DNA of 64,000 bases from Acidobacteria bacterium bin61 (GCA_002238705.1 MPMW01000004.1:1-64000), one strand, 5' to 3'. Numbered from the stretch's first letter, positions 28,678 to 40,862 are shown. A program made the numbers and translations. The notes: generated by a model from the letters alone, not told the origin.

Positions 28678-28707
28678 ATTTTACGCGCTGCGGCGAGTAC
28701 CTGTCAA
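28678..28707 (-). promoter_or_regulatory. Sigma70-type promoter for the rpsL-rpsG-fusA-S10 series
   Basis: Minus strand TTGACA, 18 bases, TAAAAT. This is a near-consensus promoter in an otherwise GC-rich intergenic region between rpoC and rpsL. It would give an rpsL leader of roughly 180 bases. It shows that transcription can restart after rpoBC. The rest of this 367-base gap (28491-28857) holds no gene; a TTCGAACCC/GGGTCGAA stem lies near 28824-28847 after the rpoC stop. Confidence 0.8.
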
Positions 28708-28857
28708 ATCGCAGAGGCTGGCTGCGGCGGCGCCGGGAGTGGCAGCAGCCGCGGCCGGAACCCCAACGCAAACCGGCGCTTCCGGCAATCGCGCCGGAGT
28801 CCGGATGCTGGCGCGAAGGAGATTCGACCCTTATTCCGGGTTCGAAAAGAGACGCCG

Positions 28858-31800
28858 TTAGCGGATCTCTTCGGCCAACTCGGTTTCCGGATTCGGGTCT
28901 TCCTGAAGCATGGCCTGCCGATGCGCGTCGATCTCCTCCGGAAGCACGAAGCGCCGGTGCTCCCGTAGCCCGGTCCCGGCCGGAATCAACCGACCCATGA
29001 TGACGTTTTCCTTGAGCCCGCGGAGATAGTCCACCTTGCCGGTGAGAGACGCCTCCGTCAGCACCTTGGTGGTCTCCTGGAACGACGCGGCGGAGATGAA
29101 GCTGTCGGTCGCGAGGGATGCCTTGGTGAGGCCGAGCAGCATCGGCTCTCCCTGAGCCGCCTGCCCCCCTTCGGCCTGGGCCTTCCGGTTCGCCTGCGCG
29201 AACTCGTGCCGATCCACCGTCGAGTCCACGATCAGGTCCGTATCTCCGACATCGGTGACGCGCACCCAGCGCATCATCCGGCTGATGATGACTTCGATGT
29301 GCTTGTCGTCGATCACGACGCCCTGAAGCCGGTACACCTCCTGAATCTCGTGAACCAGGTAGCGCTGGAGTTCCCCTTCGCCCAGGACCCGGAGGATGTC
29401 GTGCGGATTGCGCGGACCGTCCATGAGCGGGTCGCCGGCGCGCACTTCCTCGTTTTCCCGGACGCTGATGTGGACCCCGCGGGGCACCTCATACTCGCGA
29501 ACGTCGTCGGTGACCTGGGACGTCACGGTGATGATGCGCTTGCCCTTGCGAACGTCGCCGTACCGCAGCCGTCCGTCGATCTCGCTGATCAGGGCGGGCG
29601 CCTTCGGCGGCCGAGCCTCGAAGAGCTCGACGACGCGCGGCAGACCTCCGGTGATGTCCTTCGTCTTGGTGGTCTCTCGCGGAATCTTGGCGAGCACGTC
29701 CCCCGGACGCACGGCATTGTCCTGCTCGACCTCGAGATGGGCGCGTGAGGGCATCAGGTAGGTCCGGGCGTCTTCGCCGGAGCGCTGAATCTCGATCCGC
29801 GGCTCGAACCGGTCGTCCTGGGACTCGATGATCACCGGCTGCGACCGGAAGGTGACGTTGTCCACCTCCTGGATCATCGTCACATCCGCGATGATGTCCT
29901 GGAAACGGACCGTCCCTTCTTCCTCGGCGAGAATCGAGAAGCTGTACGGGTCCCACTCGACGATCACCTGGCCGCCGCTTACGGCACTGCCGGAGGCCGC
30001 CTTGATCCGGGCGCCGTACACCACCGGATGGCTCTCCAGGACTCGTCCGTCGCCGTCTCCCACTTCCACGGTGCCGGCGCGGTTGATGACCACCAGGTTG
30101 CCGTGGCGATCTTCGACCGTGCGCAAGCTTTCCGAGAACTGCAACACGCCGTCGTGGCGCGCCTCGAGGGCCGAATTCTCGAAGACGCTGGCCGTTCCTC
30201 CGATGTGGAACGTCCGCATGGTCAACTGCGTGCCAGGCTCTCCAATGGACTGGGCAGCGATGATCCCCACCGCTTCTCCCAGATCCACAAGTCGTCCGGT
30301 AGCCAGGTTCCGGCCGTAGCACATGGCGCAGACGCCCCGGCGGGCATCACAGGTGAGGACCGATCGGATCTTGACCCGGGCTACGCCCGAAGCCTCGATA
30401 GCGGTCGCGATTTCCTCGCTGATCTCCTCGCCGGCATCAACGATCAGATCACCGCGGAAATCCTTGACCGCCTCGAGGCTGACCCGGCCCACGATCCGGT
30501 CCCGAAGTGGTTCGATGACCTCTCCCGCCTCGATGATGGGCTCGGCGTAGATCCCGCGGAGGGTCCCGCAATCCACCTGAGTGACGATGACGTCCTGAGC
30601 CACATCGGCCAGTCGGCGGGTGAGATACCCAGCGTCCGCGGTCCGGAGCGCCGTGTCCGCCAACCCCTTTCGAGCTCCATTGGTCGAAATGAAGTACTGG
30701 ATGACGCTGAGCCCCTCGCGGAAGTTGCTGGTAATGGGGGTCTCGATGATCTCCCCCGAGGTCTTGGCCATCAGGCCCCGCATTCCGGCAAGTTGCCGAA
30801 TCTGCTTCTCGCTACCGCGGGCGCCGGAGTCCACCATCATGAAGACCGGACTGAATCGCCCGGTCTCCCGCTCCCTGACCTGCATGGTCTTGAGCATGTC
30901 TTCGGCCACCTTGTTCGTGGCGTTCGACCAGACATCGATGACCTTGTTGTACCGCTCGCCGTGGGTGATCGCACCCTGCTGATACTGCTCGTCAACTCTG
31001 CCGACCTCTTCCTTGGCCTCCTCGACCAGCCGCGCCTTGTTCGGCGGCACCACGAGGTCGCCAAGTCCGATGGACGTTCCGCTCCGAGTTGCGAACTCGA
31101 ATCCGATGTCCTTCAACGCGTCGAGGATGTCGGCCGTGCTCTCGAGGCCGTGGCGCAGATAGACGAGGCGGACGAGGCTCTGAATGCCCTTCTTCTTGAG
31201 CACACCGTTTACGAACGGCAGATCCCTGGGAAGCCGGTCGTTGAGGAGCACCCTGCCGACGGTGGTTTCGATCCGCCTGCCCTCGATGTTCGCGACCTTC
31301 ACCCGGAGCAGGTCCTGGCTGTCGTGCGTTTCGAGGAGTTCTCCGGTGTACCGCATCTGAATCGGCGTCAGGGTGCCGATCTGTCCGCTCTCGTGAGCGA
31401 GCAGTACTTCTTCGATCGAGGCGAACGCCTGTGTCACCTTCGGCGGAATCACCTGCGGTTTGGTCAGGTAGTAGATCCCGAGCACCATGTCCTGCGTCGG
31501 CACCGCGAGCGGTCCGCCGTGCGCCGGGGAGAGGATGTTTCGGGAGGACCGCATCAACAGCGACGCCTCCACCTGCGCCTCGGGGCTCAGGGGAACGTGG
31601 ACGGCCATCTGGTCGCCATCGAAATCGGCGTTGAACGCACTGCAGACCAGTGGGTGAATCCGGATCGCTTTCCCCTCCACCAGAACGGGCTCAAAGGCCT
31701 GGATCCCGAGTCGGTGCAGCGTCGGGGCGCGGTTCAGCAGCACGGAGTGCTCGCTGATGACCTCTTCGAGGTAGTCCCACACCTCGGGGCGCTGCTCTTC

Positions 31801-33195
31801 CACCAGTTCGCGGGCCTGCTTGATCGTGGCGGCAAGCCCCTCGTGTTCCAGCCGGTTGAACAGGAATGGCTTGAACAGTTCGAGGGCCATCTTCTTGGGA
31901 AGGCCGCACTGATGGACCTTCAACTCCGGACCGACGACGATGACGGAGCGGCCCGAATAGTCCACGCGCTTGCCGAGCAGGTTCTGACGGAACCTGCCCT
32001 GCTTGCCCTTGAGCGTGTCGGACAGGGACTTGAGCGGGCGGTTGTTCGTGCCCTTGAGGACCCGTCCGCGGCGACCGTTGTCGAAAAGCGCGTCCACGGC
32101 TTCTTGCAGCATCCGCTGCTCGTTCCGGACGATCACGTCGGGCGCGCGAAGCTCAAGCAGCCGCCGGAGGCGGTTGTTGCGGTTGATGACCTTCCGGTAG
32201 AGCTCGTTCAGATCGCTCGTCGCGAACCGTCCGCCATCCAGGGGAACCAGTGGACGCAGATCCGGCGGAATGACCGGGATGACGTCCATGACCATCCACT
32301 CGGGGAGATTGCCCGACTTCCGGAACGCATCCACGACCTTCAGCCGCTTCGCGGCCTTGGTCCGCTTCTGGATGGACCGCTCGTGACGCATGCCGTGACG
32401 CAACTCGACCGCCAGCGCTTCGAGGTCCGCTTCGTTGAGCAACTGCTTGGCGGCTCCAGCGCCCATCCCCGCTCGATAGGCACGTCCCGGGCGCTTCAGT
32501 TTCTCGCGGAACTCGTTGTCAGTCCGACCGAAGAGCCGCTTGAGCAGACGATCCTGGTCTTCGGTGACGACCTGTCCCTTCCGCAGCGATCCGAGCCTGA
32601 TGTTTCCGACCCTGCAACCATCGTCGCCCTCGTCGAACGAGAATGCGAAGAGCTGCTGGAGCAACTGAGCCTCTTCCAGCGTGAGGGTGACCTCCTTCTG
32701 CTTGAGAAGACTGATGTCCACGTCGCCCGGATCCAGCACTACGTACGACTCGTAGTAGAGGATCCTTTCGAGTTCCCGCGGCGTCAGATCCAGGACCTGA
32801 CCGATACGGCTCGGCGGAACCTTGAAGAACCAGACATGGGACACCGGACAGGCCAGTTCGATGTGTCCCAGCCGGCTGCGGCGAACCGATGCCTGCGTGA
32901 CCTCAACACCGCACTTGTCGCACACCACACCCCGGTGCTTCATGCGCTTGTACTTGCCGCAGAGGCACTCCCAGTCGCTGATGGGACCAAAAATCTGAGC
33001 GCAGAACAGGCCGCCGCGCTCCGGCTTCAGCGTGCGATAGTTGATCGTCTCCGCTTTCGTGACCTCTCCGTGGGACCAGGCCCTGATCTTCTCGGGCGAC
33101 GCGATCGAGATCTTGATGGCGTCGAAATCAGAGCTGAAAGTTTCCCTTTCCTCAAGGTCCGGGAAGACTCCGGCGGTTTCCCTGGTTGTCTGCAT
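28858..33195 (-). CDS. rpoC: DNA-directed RNA polymerase subunit beta'
   Basis: A 1445-residue catalytic subunit. The N-terminal zinc site reads [20 protein letters not shown]. The active-site [12 protein letters not shown], with three Mg-binding Asp, is near residue 520. The second zinc cluster is [16 protein letters not shown], followed by [19 protein letters not shown] of the trigger-loop region. Near the end is [13 protein letters not shown]. Length is normal and no inserted domain stands out. It starts 32 bases after the rpoB stop. Confidence 0.99.
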   Translation of the reverse strand: MQTTRETAGVFPDLEERETFSSDFDAIKISIASPEKIRAWSHGEVTKAETINYRTLKPERGGLFCAQIFGPISDWECLCGKYKRMKHRGVVCDKCGVEVTQASVRRSRLGHIELACPVSHVWFFKVPPSRIGQVLDLTPRELERILYYESYVVLDPGDVDISLLKQKEVTLTLEEAQLLQQLFAFSFDEGDDGCRVGNIRLGSLRKGQVVTEDQDRLLKRLFGRTDNEFREKLKRPGRAYRAGMGAGAAKQLLNEADLEALAVELRHGMRHERSIQKRTKAAKRLKVVDAFRKSGNLPEWMVMDVIPVIPPDLRPLVPLDGGRFATSDLNELYRKVINRNNRLRRLLELRAPDVIVRNEQRMLQEAVDALFDNGRRGRVLKGTNNRPLKSLSDTLKGKQGRFRQNLLGKRVDYSGRSVIVVGPELKVHQCGLPKKMALELFKPFLFNRLEHEGLAATIKQARELVEEQRPEVWDYLEEVISEHSVLLNRAPTLHRLGIQAFEPVLVEGKAIRIHPLVCSAFNADFDGDQMAVHVPLSPEAQVEASLLMRSSRNILSPAHGGPLAVPTQDMVLGIYYLTKPQVIPPKVTQAFASIEEVLLAHESGQIGTLTPIQMRYTGELLETHDSQDLLRVKVANIEGRRIETTVGRVLLNDRLPRDLPFVNGVLKKKGIQSLVRLVYLRHGLESTADILDALKDIGFEFATRSGTSIGLGDLVVPPNKARLVEEAKEEVGRVDEQYQQGAITHGERYNKVIDVWSNATNKVAEDMLKTMQVRERETGRFSPVFMMVDSGARGSEKQIRQLAGMRGLMAKTSGEIIETPITSNFREGLSVIQYFISTNGARKGLADTALRTADAGYLTRRLADVAQDVIVTQVDCGTLRGIYAEPIIEAGEVIEPLRDRIVGRVSLEAVKDFRGDLIVDAGEEISEEIATAIEASGVARVKIRSVLTCDARRGVCAMCYGRNLATGRLVDLGEAVGIIAAQSIGEPGTQLTMRTFHIGGTASVFENSALEARHDGVLQFSESLRTVEDRHGNLVVINRAGTVEVGDGDGRVLESHPVVYGARIKAASGSAVSGGQVIVEWDPYSFSILAEEEGTVRFQDIIADVTMIQEVDNVTFRSQPVIIESQDDRFEPRIEIQRSGEDARTYLMPSRAHLEVEQDNAVRPGDVLAKIPRETTKTKDITGGLPRVVELFEARPPKAPALISEIDGRLRYGDVRKGKRIITVTSQVTDDVREYEVPRGVHISVRENEEVRAGDPLMDGPRNPHDILRVLGEGELQRYLVHEIQEVYRLQGVVIDDKHIEVIISRMMRWVRVTDVGDTDLIVDSTVDRHEFAQANRKAQAEGGQAAQGEPMLLGLTKASLATDSFISAASFQETTKVLTEASLTGKVDYLRGLKENVIMGRLIPAGTGLREHRRFVLPEEIDAHRQAMLQEDPNPETELAEEIR

Positions 33196-33227
33196 TTCGT
33201 CCCTCTCGATTGACAGCTACTGGCCGA

Positions 33228-36200
33228 TCAGTTCTTGGCCCGGATCAGCTCGATATCGAGTCCGAGGCTCTGGATTTCCGCCATCAGCACCTTGAACGAT
33301 GCCGGCACCTCGGGCGAATAACTCGTGTCGCCCTTCACGATGGACTCGTAGACCTTTGCCCGGCCCCGGACATCGTCCGACTTGACGGTCAGGATCTCCT
33401 GGAGAGTGTGGGCCGCTCCGTAGGCCTCGATCGCCCACACCTCCATCTCGCCGAACCGCTGACCGCCGAACTGAGCCTTTCCGCCGAGCGGCTGCTGCGT
33501 GATCAGGCTGTAGGGCCCGATGCTGCGAGCATGCATCTTGTCGTCCACCAGGTGTCCGAGCTTGAGCATGTAGATGTAGCCGCAGGTCACGGGCTGATCG
33601 AAGGGTCCTCCGGTCCGGCCGTCGTAGAGAACCGTCTTGCCGTCCTCCAGCACGTTCGCCCGTAGCCCATCCTGCTCCTGGGCGCTTTCGTTGGCCTCGT
33701 CGAGGAGTTTGCGGATGTCGGTCTCGCGAGCCCCGTCGAAGACCGGCGTGGCAAAGTGGCGATCCAGCATGCGAGCCGCCCAGCCAAGGTGCGTCTCGAG
33801 GACCTGGCCGATGTTCATGCGCGACGGAACGCCGAGGGGATTCAGGATGATGTCCGCGGGCCTGCCGTCGGGCAGGAAGGGCATGTCCTCTACCGGCACG
33901 ATCTTGGCGATGACGCCCTTGTTGCCGTGCCGGCCAGCCATCTTGTCGCCCACGCTGAGCTTGCGCTTCATGGCCACGTAGACCTTGACCATCTTGATGA
34001 CGCCGGGTGGAAGATCGTCCCCCTGGCTCACCACGGCCTGTTGTTCGTCCCGACGAACCGAGAGCAGATCCAGTTGTTCCTCCGTCTTTTCCTGAATTTC
34101 CTGGATCTCGTCCCTTACGTCGTCGGGAAGGTCGGTCTCGAACAGAGGTACGAAGTCGAGCCTCTTCAGCAGTTCCTTCCTGGTAAGGCGCGTACCTTTC
34201 TTGAGTTCGACCTCTCCCGTAGCCGGGTTCATGCAGTCCTCGACCAGGCGGGCGCCGACCATTCGATCAACGATGCGCTTGTCACACTCCTCGCGCAGGA
34301 TCCTCTCCTCATCGCGGTAGTCGCGGTCGATGGCTTCGATGTCATCCGCCTCGATTGAGAGCGCGCGATCATCGCGGTTCGCATCCTTGCGGTGGAACAC
34401 GCGAACGTCCACGACGACGCCCTCGACGCCCGACGGACACTTGAGCGACGAGTTCTTGACGTCCCCCGCCTTGTCGCCGAATATGGCCCGGAGGAGCTTC
34501 TCTTCCGGGGTCAGTTGCGCCTCGGCCTTGGGCGTGACGCGACCGACAAGGATGTCGCCGGGACTGACTCGGGCTCCGATACAGACGATGCCGGATTCGT
34601 CGAGGTTCCGGAGGAAACTCTCGGCGACACCGGGCACCTCACGCGTGATGGACTCGGGACCCAGCTTGGTGTCCCTCGCCTGCACGGTGTGCTCTTCGAT
34701 GTGGATCGAGGTGTAGCTGTCGTCCTGAACGAGGCGTTCCGAAACGATGATTGCGTCCTCGAAGTTGTAGCCCCGCCAAGGCATGAAGGCGACGAGCACA
34801 TTGCGGCCAAGCGCCAACTCACCGCCGTCGGTGCACGGACCGTCCGCGATGACCTGACCTTTCGCAACCCGCTCGCCCACATCCACCAGGGGCTTTTGGT
34901 TGATGGAGGTGTTCTGGTTGGAGCGGCGGAATTTCTTCAACCGGTAGATGCTGGCCCCGATCTCGGTCTCTCCGGCCTCTCCGCTCTCCTTGCGAACGAT
35001 GATGCGGCGACCGTCGACCCGGTCCACGACTCCGTTCTCCCGGCACACGATCACCGATCCCGAATCCCGGGCGGTCACGAACTCCATGCCCGTACCCACG
35101 AGCGGCGCCTCTGCGGTGATCAGCGGGACCGCCTGGCGCTGCATGTTCGATCCCATGAGCGCCCGGTTCGCGTCGTCGTTCTCGAGGAACGGCACGAGCG
35201 AAGCCGCCACCGAAACGATCTGCTTGGGAGAAACATCGATGAAATCGACGTTTTCCCTCGGCGCAGGAACGAACTCGCCCTCGTGGCGGCAGTTGACGCG
35301 AGCGTCCAGGAGCTGCCCCTCGTCTCCTACCCGGGCGTTTGCCTGGGCGATCGTGTGGCGCTCTTCCTCGAGCGCCGAAAGGTAGAACGCGTGAGGAATG
35401 AACTTCGCGGGCTTTCGGCGACGTCCAATCTTTTCGTTCGCCGCGTCCGCGTCCTGCTTCGGGATGACGGCGCCCGCCTCGAGCTTGGTGTCCCCCGGAT
35501 CGTCGACCCGCACGTAGTCCACGATCCGACCGCCCACCACCTTCCGGTAGGGGCTCTGGATGAAACCGTAGTTGTCGATCGTCGCGTAGCAGGAGAGCGA
35601 ACTGATCAGCCCGATGTTCGGCCCTTCCGGCGTTTCGATCGGACAGATCCGCCCGTAGTGCGTCGCGTGGACGTCCCGTACGTCGAACTTGGCGCGGTCA
35701 CGGGAGAGTCCTCCGGGGCCCAGCGCCGAGAGACGCCGCTTGTGGGTCACCTCGGAGAGCGGATTCGTCTGTTCCATGAACTGCGAAAGCTGGGAGGCGC
35801 CGAAGAACTCGCGGACCGCGGCGGTCACCGGCTTCGCATTGATCAGGTCCCGCGGCATCGCGGTCGTCATTTCCTGATACACGTTCATCTTTTCCCGAAT
35901 CGCCCGCTCCATGCGCACGAGGCCCAGGCGGAATTGGTTCTCGAGCAACTCGCCGACCGACCGGACCCGGCGGTTGCCAAGGTGGTCGATGTCGTCGGCC
36001 CGATAGCCGCTTTCGCCGCGGGTGAGCCGCAGGAGGTAGTCGAGGACGAGGACAAAGTCCTCCTCAGCGAGGATGGTGCGGTTGGGATCCATCTCACGCT
36101 CGAGCTTGGTCGCCAGCTTGCGGCGCCCGACCCGCGAGAAGTCGTACTTCTGCTCATTGAAGAACAGGTTGTGGAGCAGAGTCCGGGAACTCTCCACCGT

Positions 36201-37451
36201 TGGCTGGTCACCCGGACGTTGCCGGCGATAGAGCTCCACGAGCGCTCCATCGACACTTTCGGCGTTCGGCGCATCCGTTCCGCGCTGCCGGGTCAGTGGA
36301 TCCTTGTCCAGCGTATCCCCCAAGACGGCGCCAACCGGATCGGCGCCCGGAAGAACGACCTTGACCGAGCCCACTTCAGCGAGTTCGTCGACCAGTTCCG
36401 GGGTCAACCGGGTGTTCGCCGGAACCTCCTCACCGGTGTCCGGAATCGTCACCGGGACAGCCAGCCGGAAACCACCCAGGGCCTCCAGATGAAAATCAAG
36501 CGCCTCGCGGCCCTGCCGGGTCAGTTTCCGGATGTCACCCCGGCTGATCCGCTTCCCACCCTCGATGACGACCTCGCCGTCGGCCTCGATGTCTCGCTCG
36601 ATGCGCTCGTCGAGGAGCATCTCCTTCAACTCGTCGGTGACGGGCAGCCGAACACGGTCCCCGGACAACGTCGCTTCGTGCACACGAAAGAAACGGGCCA
36701 GGATCGATTCCGTTTTTCCGAAGCCGAGCGCCCTCAGGAAAATCGTTGCCGGAAAGCGCTTCTTGCGGTCGATGCGGACCTGCAGGAGCCCCCGCGCGTC
36801 CGTCTCGAATTCGAGCCACGAGCCCCGATAGGGCACCACCTGCGCCAGGAAGCAGCCGCGATCAGCCTCATGGAAGAAGACGCCCGGCGACCGATGCAGT
36901 TGGGAGACGACGACGCGCTCCGTCCCGTTGATGATGAAGGTCCCGTTCTCGGTCATCAGCGGGATATCGCCGAAAAAGACCTCTTCCTCCTTGATGTCGT
37001 GGATCGACCGCTGATTGGTTTCCGGGTCCCGGTCCCAGACGGTCAGCCTGATCTTCACCTTCAGGGGAACGGCGTAGGTCTTGCCGCGTTGCTGGCACTG
37101 CTCCACGTCGTGTTCGACCTTCAGGTGGACCCGATCTCCGCAGTAGTTGCAGACGGAACCGTTCCGGGTGTGTTCGATGCCCTCGAGTTCGCCGCAACTG
37201 CACGCCCACCGGCCTACCGAGTACTCGAGGAAGTCCAGCTCACAGTTGTCCCGAAAGTCCTTGATGGGGAAGATCGAGCGGAACACGGCTTGGAGGCCGA
37301 TCTCCTCGCGATCCTGCGGCTGCAGGTCCTTTTGAAGGAATCGGTCGTACGACCGATGCTGAACCTCGATGAGCTTCGGCAGGGGGATCGACGCGCGGAT
37401 GCGGGAGAAGTCGTGCCGCGTTTTCTTCGGAGTGATTTCAGCGGTCAGCAT
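33228..37451 (-). CDS. rpoB: DNA-directed RNA polymerase subunit beta
   Basis: A 1407-residue catalytic subunit. The rifampicin pocket (about residues 550-580) reads [20 protein letters not shown] then [11 protein letters not shown]. Relative to E. coli it has Glu at 516 and Thr at 518, with His526 and Ser531 kept. [52 protein letters not shown] and the C-terminal [17 protein letters not shown] are all present. The 187-base gap to rplL contains a strong hairpin. Confidence 0.99.
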   Translation of the reverse strand: MLTAEITPKKTRHDFSRIRASIPLPKLIEVQHRSYDRFLQKDLQPQDREEIGLQAVFRSIFPIKDFRDNCELDFLEYSVGRWACSCGELEGIEHTRNGSVCNYCGDRVHLKVEHDVEQCQQRGKTYAVPLKVKIRLTVWDRDPETNQRSIHDIKEEEVFFGDIPLMTENGTFIINGTERVVVSQLHRSPGVFFHEADRGCFLAQVVPYRGSWLEFETDARGLLQVRIDRKKRFPATIFLRALGFGKTESILARFFRVHEATLSGDRVRLPVTDELKEMLLDERIERDIEADGEVVIEGGKRISRGDIRKLTRQGREALDFHLEALGGFRLAVPVTIPDTGEEVPANTRLTPELVDELAEVGSVKVVLPGADPVGAVLGDTLDKDPLTRQRGTDAPNAESVDGALVELYRRQRPGDQPTVESSRTLLHNLFFNEQKYDFSRVGRRKLATKLEREMDPNRTILAEEDFVLVLDYLLRLTRGESGYRADDIDHLGNRRVRSVGELLENQFRLGLVRMERAIREKMNVYQEMTTAMPRDLINAKPVTAAVREFFGASQLSQFMEQTNPLSEVTHKRRLSALGPGGLSRDRAKFDVRDVHATHYGRICPIETPEGPNIGLISSLSCYATIDNYGFIQSPYRKVVGGRIVDYVRVDDPGDTKLEAGAVIPKQDADAANEKIGRRRKPAKFIPHAFYLSALEEERHTIAQANARVGDEGQLLDARVNCRHEGEFVPAPRENVDFIDVSPKQIVSVAASLVPFLENDDANRALMGSNMQRQAVPLITAEAPLVGTGMEFVTARDSGSVIVCRENGVVDRVDGRRIIVRKESGEAGETEIGASIYRLKKFRRSNQNTSINQKPLVDVGERVAKGQVIADGPCTDGGELALGRNVLVAFMPWRGYNFEDAIIVSERLVQDDSYTSIHIEEHTVQARDTKLGPESITREVPGVAESFLRNLDESGIVCIGARVSPGDILVGRVTPKAEAQLTPEEKLLRAIFGDKAGDVKNSSLKCPSGVEGVVVDVRVFHRKDANRDDRALSIEADDIEAIDRDYRDEERILREECDKRIVDRMVGARLVEDCMNPATGEVELKKGTRLTRKELLKRLDFVPLFETDLPDDVRDEIQEIQEKTEEQLDLLSVRRDEQQAVVSQGDDLPPGVIKMVKVYVAMKRKLSVGDKMAGRHGNKGVIAKIVPVEDMPFLPDGRPADIILNPLGVPSRMNIGQVLETHLGWAARMLDRHFATPVFDGARETDIRKLLDEANESAQEQDGLRANVLEDGKTVLYDGRTGGPFDQPVTCGYIYMLKLGHLVDDKMHARSIGPYSLITQQPLGGKAQFGGQRFGEMEVWAIEAYGAAHTLQEILTVKSDDVRGRAKVYESIVKGDTSYSPEVPASFKVLMAEIQSLGLDIELIRAKN

Positions 37452-37554
37452 GAGGACGGCCTGTTCGCGTAGCTACACGACACCCGACGTTTCCCGAGGC
37501 CGCCACCGGGCGCCTCGATGAGTCGGGAGATGGCCCGGACAGCCGCTGCCGCAG

Positions 37555-37580
37555 GCTGATGGTGGTCGTCCACCATCAGC
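37555..37580 (-). other. Perfect hairpin in the rplL-rpoB spacer (attenuator or processing site candidate)
   Basis: An 11-base-pair perfect stem, GCTGATGGTGG and CCACCATCAGC, with a four-base loop. No U run follows, so it is not a plain intrinsic terminator. In E. coli the same spacer holds the attenuator and RNase III site that lower rpoBC relative to rplJL; a similar role here is inference from position. Confidence 0.55.
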
Positions 37581-37638
37581 GAAACGCGGGACGCGGCGAA
37601 AACCGGGAAAAAGAATTGGCAAAGGAGACGCACCCGAT

Positions 37639-38028
37639 CTACTTGATTTCGATCGTTGCGCCGACCTCCTTGAATCGCTCCTGGATCTGCTTGGCTTCCT
37701 CCATGGGGACGCCTTCCCTGACCGCTTTCGGAGCCTCTTCCACGAGCGTTTTCGCCTCTCGAAGGCCAAGACTCGTCAGTTCCCGGACGGCCTTGATGAC
37801 CTGAACCCGGTTTGGACCGGTCTCCGTGAGTACGGCATCGAACTCGGTCTGCTCCTCGACCGGCGCGGCGTCACCGCCGCCGGCCGCGACTGCCACGGGC
37901 ATGGCGGCCGCTGCCGAAACTCCGAGTTCATCTTCGAGCGCCTTGACGAGTTCGGACAACTCCAACACGGTGAGCTGCTTGATGTGGTTGACAACATCCT
38001 GCTGGCTGATTGACGACATGGTGGGCAT
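37639..38028 (-). CDS. rplL: 50S ribosomal protein L7/L12
   Basis: A 129-residue stalk protein. N-terminal dimerisation domain ([20 protein letters not shown]), an Ala/Gly hinge ([20 protein letters not shown]) and the C-terminal factor-binding domain ([40 protein letters not shown]). It follows rplJ by 95 bases. Confidence 0.98.
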   Translation of the reverse strand: MPTMSSISQQDVVNHIKQLTVLELSELVKALEDELGVSAAAAMPVAVAAGGGDAAPVEEQTEFDAVLTETGPNRVQVIKAVRELTSLGLREAKTLVEEAPKAVREGVPMEEAKQIQERFKEVGATIEIK

Positions 38029-38123
38029 CTACTCCTTACGCCTTGAATCGAAATTGGACAAATACAGGGACAGTGGACGACGGGCGCCGCGGCGCCGGGA
38101 CCGGATCCGGTCGGTTCCGAGGG

Positions 38124-38660
38124 TCACTGGGCGGCGCCCCCGCCTTCCGCGGCCTTCTCTTCGGCCGCCTTGAGCACGAGGACCAGATTCCGCGGAACTC
38201 CTTCGAGGACGTTCATGAGGTTCCGAATGGGGGCCGCGATGACGCCGACGAGCTGGCCGCGAAGCGCCTCCCGGCCCGGAAGCCTCGCCAGTGCTTCGAA
38301 CTGCTGCGAATCGACCTTCCGAGCGGAAACGACCCCGCCCTTGTACTCGAAGGCCGCGAATTCCCTGGTCCCCTCGTGGAGAGCCTTCGCCAATCCCACC
38401 GGATCGTCCTCGCACCAGGCAAGGCCGGTCATCCCGACGAGCTGGTCATCCAATCCGGAAATGCCGGCCTCTTCAAAGGCCCACTTGGCCGTGCTGTTCT
38501 TGACGACACGATACCTGCCGCCGGCTTCGCGAACCCGCCGACGCAGATCCGTGATTTCCGCCACGGAAAGGCCCCGGTAGTCGAAAGAAAACACCGCTGT
38601 CTGTGATTTGAGCAACCCGGCGAGCGACGCGGCCGCCTCCTGCTTCTCCATGCGTTGCAT
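38124..38660 (-). CDS. rplJ: 50S ribosomal protein L10
   Basis: A 178-residue stalk base protein that carries L7/L12 dimers on its C-terminal helix. It contains FSFDYRGLSVAEITDLRRRV, YRVVKNSTAKWAFEEAGISG and IRNLMNVLEGVPRNLVLVLK. In the usual order rplA-rplJ-rplL. The C-terminal helix ends in an Ala/Glu/Gly tail. Confidence 0.97.
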   Translation of the reverse strand: MQRMEKQEAAASLAGLLKSQTAVFSFDYRGLSVAEITDLRRRVREAGGRYRVVKNSTAKWAFEEAGISGLDDQLVGMTGLAWCEDDPVGLAKALHEGTREFAAFEYKGGVVSARKVDSQQFEALARLPGREALRGQLVGVIAAPIRNLMNVLEGVPRNLVLVLKAAEEKAAEGGGAAQ

Positions 38661-38697
38661 CGTTTCGAACCTTTCTCGAATCTCCGGTTGTACCGGC

Positions 38698-39387
38698 CTA
38701 CTTGGCTCCGACGAGTGACGGGCTGATGCGGAGGCCGGGGCTCATCGTCGAACTGATGGCGACACTCCGGATGTAACGGCCCTTCGCCGCCGCCGGCCTC
38801 GATCGAAGCACGGCCGAGACGAACGCCAGCGTGTTTTCCACCAGCCGATCCTCGGAGAAGGACAGCTTCCCGACCGGAGCGTGAAGGTTTGAAGTCTTGT
38901 CCACCCGATAGTCGACCTTTCCGGCCTTGATCTCCTGAACGGCCCTTGCCACATCGAACGTGACCGTTCCCGACTTGGGATTGGGCATCAACCCCCGCGG
39001 ACCCAGAATCCGGCCGAGCTTTCCGACCGACCGCATCATGTCCGGCGTCGCCACGACCGCTTCGAAATCCAGGAATCCACCCTGGATGCGGGCCACCATG
39101 TCGTCTCCACCCACTTCGTCGGCGCCCGCTTCCTCGGCCTCCTTGGCTTTCTCGCCGGATGCGATCACCACGACGCGGCGCGATATTCCCAGCCCGTGGG
39201 GAAGGACCACCGAACCACGCACCATCTGATCGGCATGCCGCGGGTCCACCCCGAGCCGCATGGCGATCTCGGCTGTCTCGTCGAAGGAAGCGAAGCTTGC
39301 GCTCTTGAGCGTCTGAAAGACCTCGCCCAGTGTTTCCGGCCGTACATCCGCGAGGGCCGTCCTGGCCGCCTTGTATTTCTTTCCCAT
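38698..39387 (-). CDS. rplA: 50S ribosomal protein L1
   Basis: A 229-residue L1-stalk protein. [66 protein letters not shown] and [20 protein letters not shown] are family signatures. In E. coli L1 represses rplKA by binding its mRNA leader. Confidence 0.98.
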   Translation of the reverse strand: MGKKYKAARTALADVRPETLGEVFQTLKSASFASFDETAEIAMRLGVDPRHADQMVRGSVVLPHGLGISRRVVVIASGEKAKEAEEAGADEVGGDDMVARIQGGFLDFEAVVATPDMMRSVGKLGRILGPRGLMPNPKSGTVTFDVARAVQEIKAGKVDYRVDKTSNLHAPVGKLSFSEDRLVENTLAFVSAVLRSRPAAAKGRYIRSVAISSTMSPGLRISPSLVGAK

Positions 39388-39405
39388 GATTCGCGTTCCC
39401 GATCC

Positions 39406-39825
39406 TCAGGCCACTTCGATTCCCATGCTGCGGGCCGTTCCCTCCACGATGCGGCGCGCCGCATCGATGTCAACCGCATTGAGATCCTGCATCTTGATCT
39501 GAGCGATTTCCTCCACCTGGCTGACCGACACCTTTCCCACGCGCATCCGGTTCGGCTCACCTGATCCCTTGGCGATGCCCGCGGCGCGCTTCAGGAGGAC
39601 AGCCGCCGGCGGGGTCTTGGTGATGAAGCTGAAGGACCGGTCCTGGTAGACGGTCACCACGCAGGGGATGATCATTCCCGGGTCGTTCGCGGTCTTGGCG
39701 TTGAAGGACTTGCAAAAGTCCATGATGTTGATGCCGTGCTGGCCGAGCGCGGGGCCAACGGGCGGCGCCGGGGTCGCTTTGCCGGCGGGCAACTGGATCT
39801 TCGCGACCGCGAGCACTTTCTTCAT
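39406..39825 (-). CDS. rplK: 50S ribosomal protein L11
   Basis: A 139-residue protein of the GTPase-associated centre. [20 protein letters not shown] with [18 protein letters not shown] is the L11 start; the C-terminal RNA-binding domain has [20 protein letters not shown]. The tail is short, with a normal overall length. It follows nusG by 36 bases. Confidence 0.98.
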   Translation of the reverse strand: MKKVLAVAKIQLPAGKATPAPPVGPALGQHGINIMDFCKSFNAKTANDPGMIIPCVVTVYQDRSFSFITKTPPAAVLLKRAAGIAKGSGEPNRMRVGKVSVSQVEEIAQIKMQDLNAVDIDAARRIVEGTARSMGIEVA

Positions 39826-39861
39826 CCGTTGTTTCTCCGATTGTCTTTGCGATCGGGGCCG

Positions 39862-40389
39862 TCAGACCTTTTCCACCTCGAGGAACTCCAGTTCCACGGG
39901 GGTCGAGCGTCCGAAGATCGTGACCATGACCTTCACCTTGTTGCGTTCCGGCTGGACCTCATCCACAACACCCTGAAAGCCGTTGAAGGGACCGTGAATG
40001 ATGCGGACCGATTCACCCGTCTGGAACGTGTGCCGCAGCTTCGGCGCCTGGCTCGCGTCGTCCATTTGTTCGCGAATCCGGGAAACCTCGTCGTCGGGCA
40101 TCGGCTGGGGCTTGTGGGGCGGCACGAAGCCCATGACCTTGTCGGTGTTCTTGACGACCTGCCAGGTATCGGCATTCATCTCCATGTTCACGAGCACGTA
40201 GCCGGGGTAGACCTGCTTGGTGGTTACCACGCGGCGTCCGCCCCGCATTTCCACGACCTTCTCCGTAGGGATCAGGATTTCGCCGATCTGCTCCCCGAGT
40301 CCGTACGCGTTGGCGCGATGGCGCAGGGCCTCCTTGACGCTCTCCTCGAATTTCGAGTGCGTCGAGACGATGAACCACTCTCTGGCCAT
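39862..40389 (-). CDS. nusG: Transcription termination/antitermination protein NusG
   Basis: A 175-residue protein. NGN domain (WFIVSTHSKFEESVKEALRH; PGYVLVNMEMNADTWQVVKN), which binds RNA polymerase, then a C-terminal KOW domain (GESVRIIHGPFNGFQGVVDE) that can contact S10 or Rho. It begins four bases after the secE stop. Confidence 0.98.
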   Translation of the reverse strand: MAREWFIVSTHSKFEESVKEALRHRANAYGLGEQIGEILIPTEKVVEMRGGRRVVTTKQVYPGYVLVNMEMNADTWQVVKNTDKVMGFVPPHKPQPMPDDEVSRIREQMDDASQAPKLRHTFQTGESVRIIHGPFNGFQGVVDEVQPERNKVKVMVTIFGRSTPVELEFLEVEKV

Positions 40390-40393
40390 GGAA

Positions 40394-40603
40394 CTACCCG
40401 ATCAGGTTCGTGATGAAGGCGGAGATGTACGACATCACCACGTCAAGGCCGTAGAGGTAGAACCCGAAGAAGAAGACCGTAATCAGCACGATGATCGTGG
40501 TGCCCCGGACTTCGTCCCTCGTTGGCCAGGTGACCTTGTCCAGCTCTCCCCGAACTTCCCCGAGGAAGTCGCGGGCGGTTCCGAACCGGTCGAGAACGCT
40601 CAC
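40394..40603 (-). CDS. secE: Preprotein translocase subunit SecE
   Basis: A 69-residue single-span SecE. It has the cytoplasmic amphipathic helix GEVRGELDKVTWPTRDEVRG and one transmembrane segment TTIIVLITVFFFGFYLYGLD. The GTG start is chosen because GAGGTT lies eight bases upstream and a longer frame would run into the tRNA-Trp gene. It pairs with SecY (14441-15826). Confidence 0.95.
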   Translation of the reverse strand: MSVLDRFGTARDFLGEVRGELDKVTWPTRDEVRGTTIIVLITVFFFGFYLYGLDVVMSYISAFITNLIG

Positions 40604-40648
40604 GCCGAGAACCTCGGATGCCGCCGGCGCGCGGGGACGCGGGGATGC

Positions 40649-40721
40649 CAGGCCAGGAGGGGATCGAACCCCCAACCCCCGGTTTTGGAGACCGGTGCTC
40701 TGCCAATTGAGCTACTGGCCT
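40649..40721 (-). tRNA. tRNA-Trp (CCA)
   Basis: Acceptor stem AGGCCAG/CTGGCCT pairs perfectly, the anticodon loop is CTCCAAA with anticodon CCA, and the T arm GGGTTCGATCC is normal. The 3' CCA is not encoded (GCA follows the discriminator). It lies between rpmG and secE, a common arrangement. Confidence 0.97.
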
Positions 40722-40862
40722 TCGCACCCCTCACCGCGCCAGACGGCTCCAGGGCCGTAAGGGCACCCGTGCCGGGCCCCCCTGGGCGTGTCCGCGTCCC
40801 ACGATACCGAGCCACTGGCACGTACTCCCGGTCAGTGCGGCCCACCGGCGTCCCGGAGGAAG

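Noticed and set aside
28821-28851. Stem after rpoC considered as an intrinsic terminator
   Set aside because: The stem is imperfect and is not followed by a U run on the minus strand; a termination role cannot be supported.
30028-33213. Open frame of 1061 codons on the plus strand opposite rpoC
   Set aside because: It is the mirror of a real, fully conserved rpoC. High GC content keeps the antisense frame open, and the translation has no recognisable domain.
34392-37472. Open frame of 1026 codons on the plus strand opposite rpoB
   Set aside because: Same reason: shadow of rpoB with low-complexity Arg/Asp/His-rich translation and no family match.
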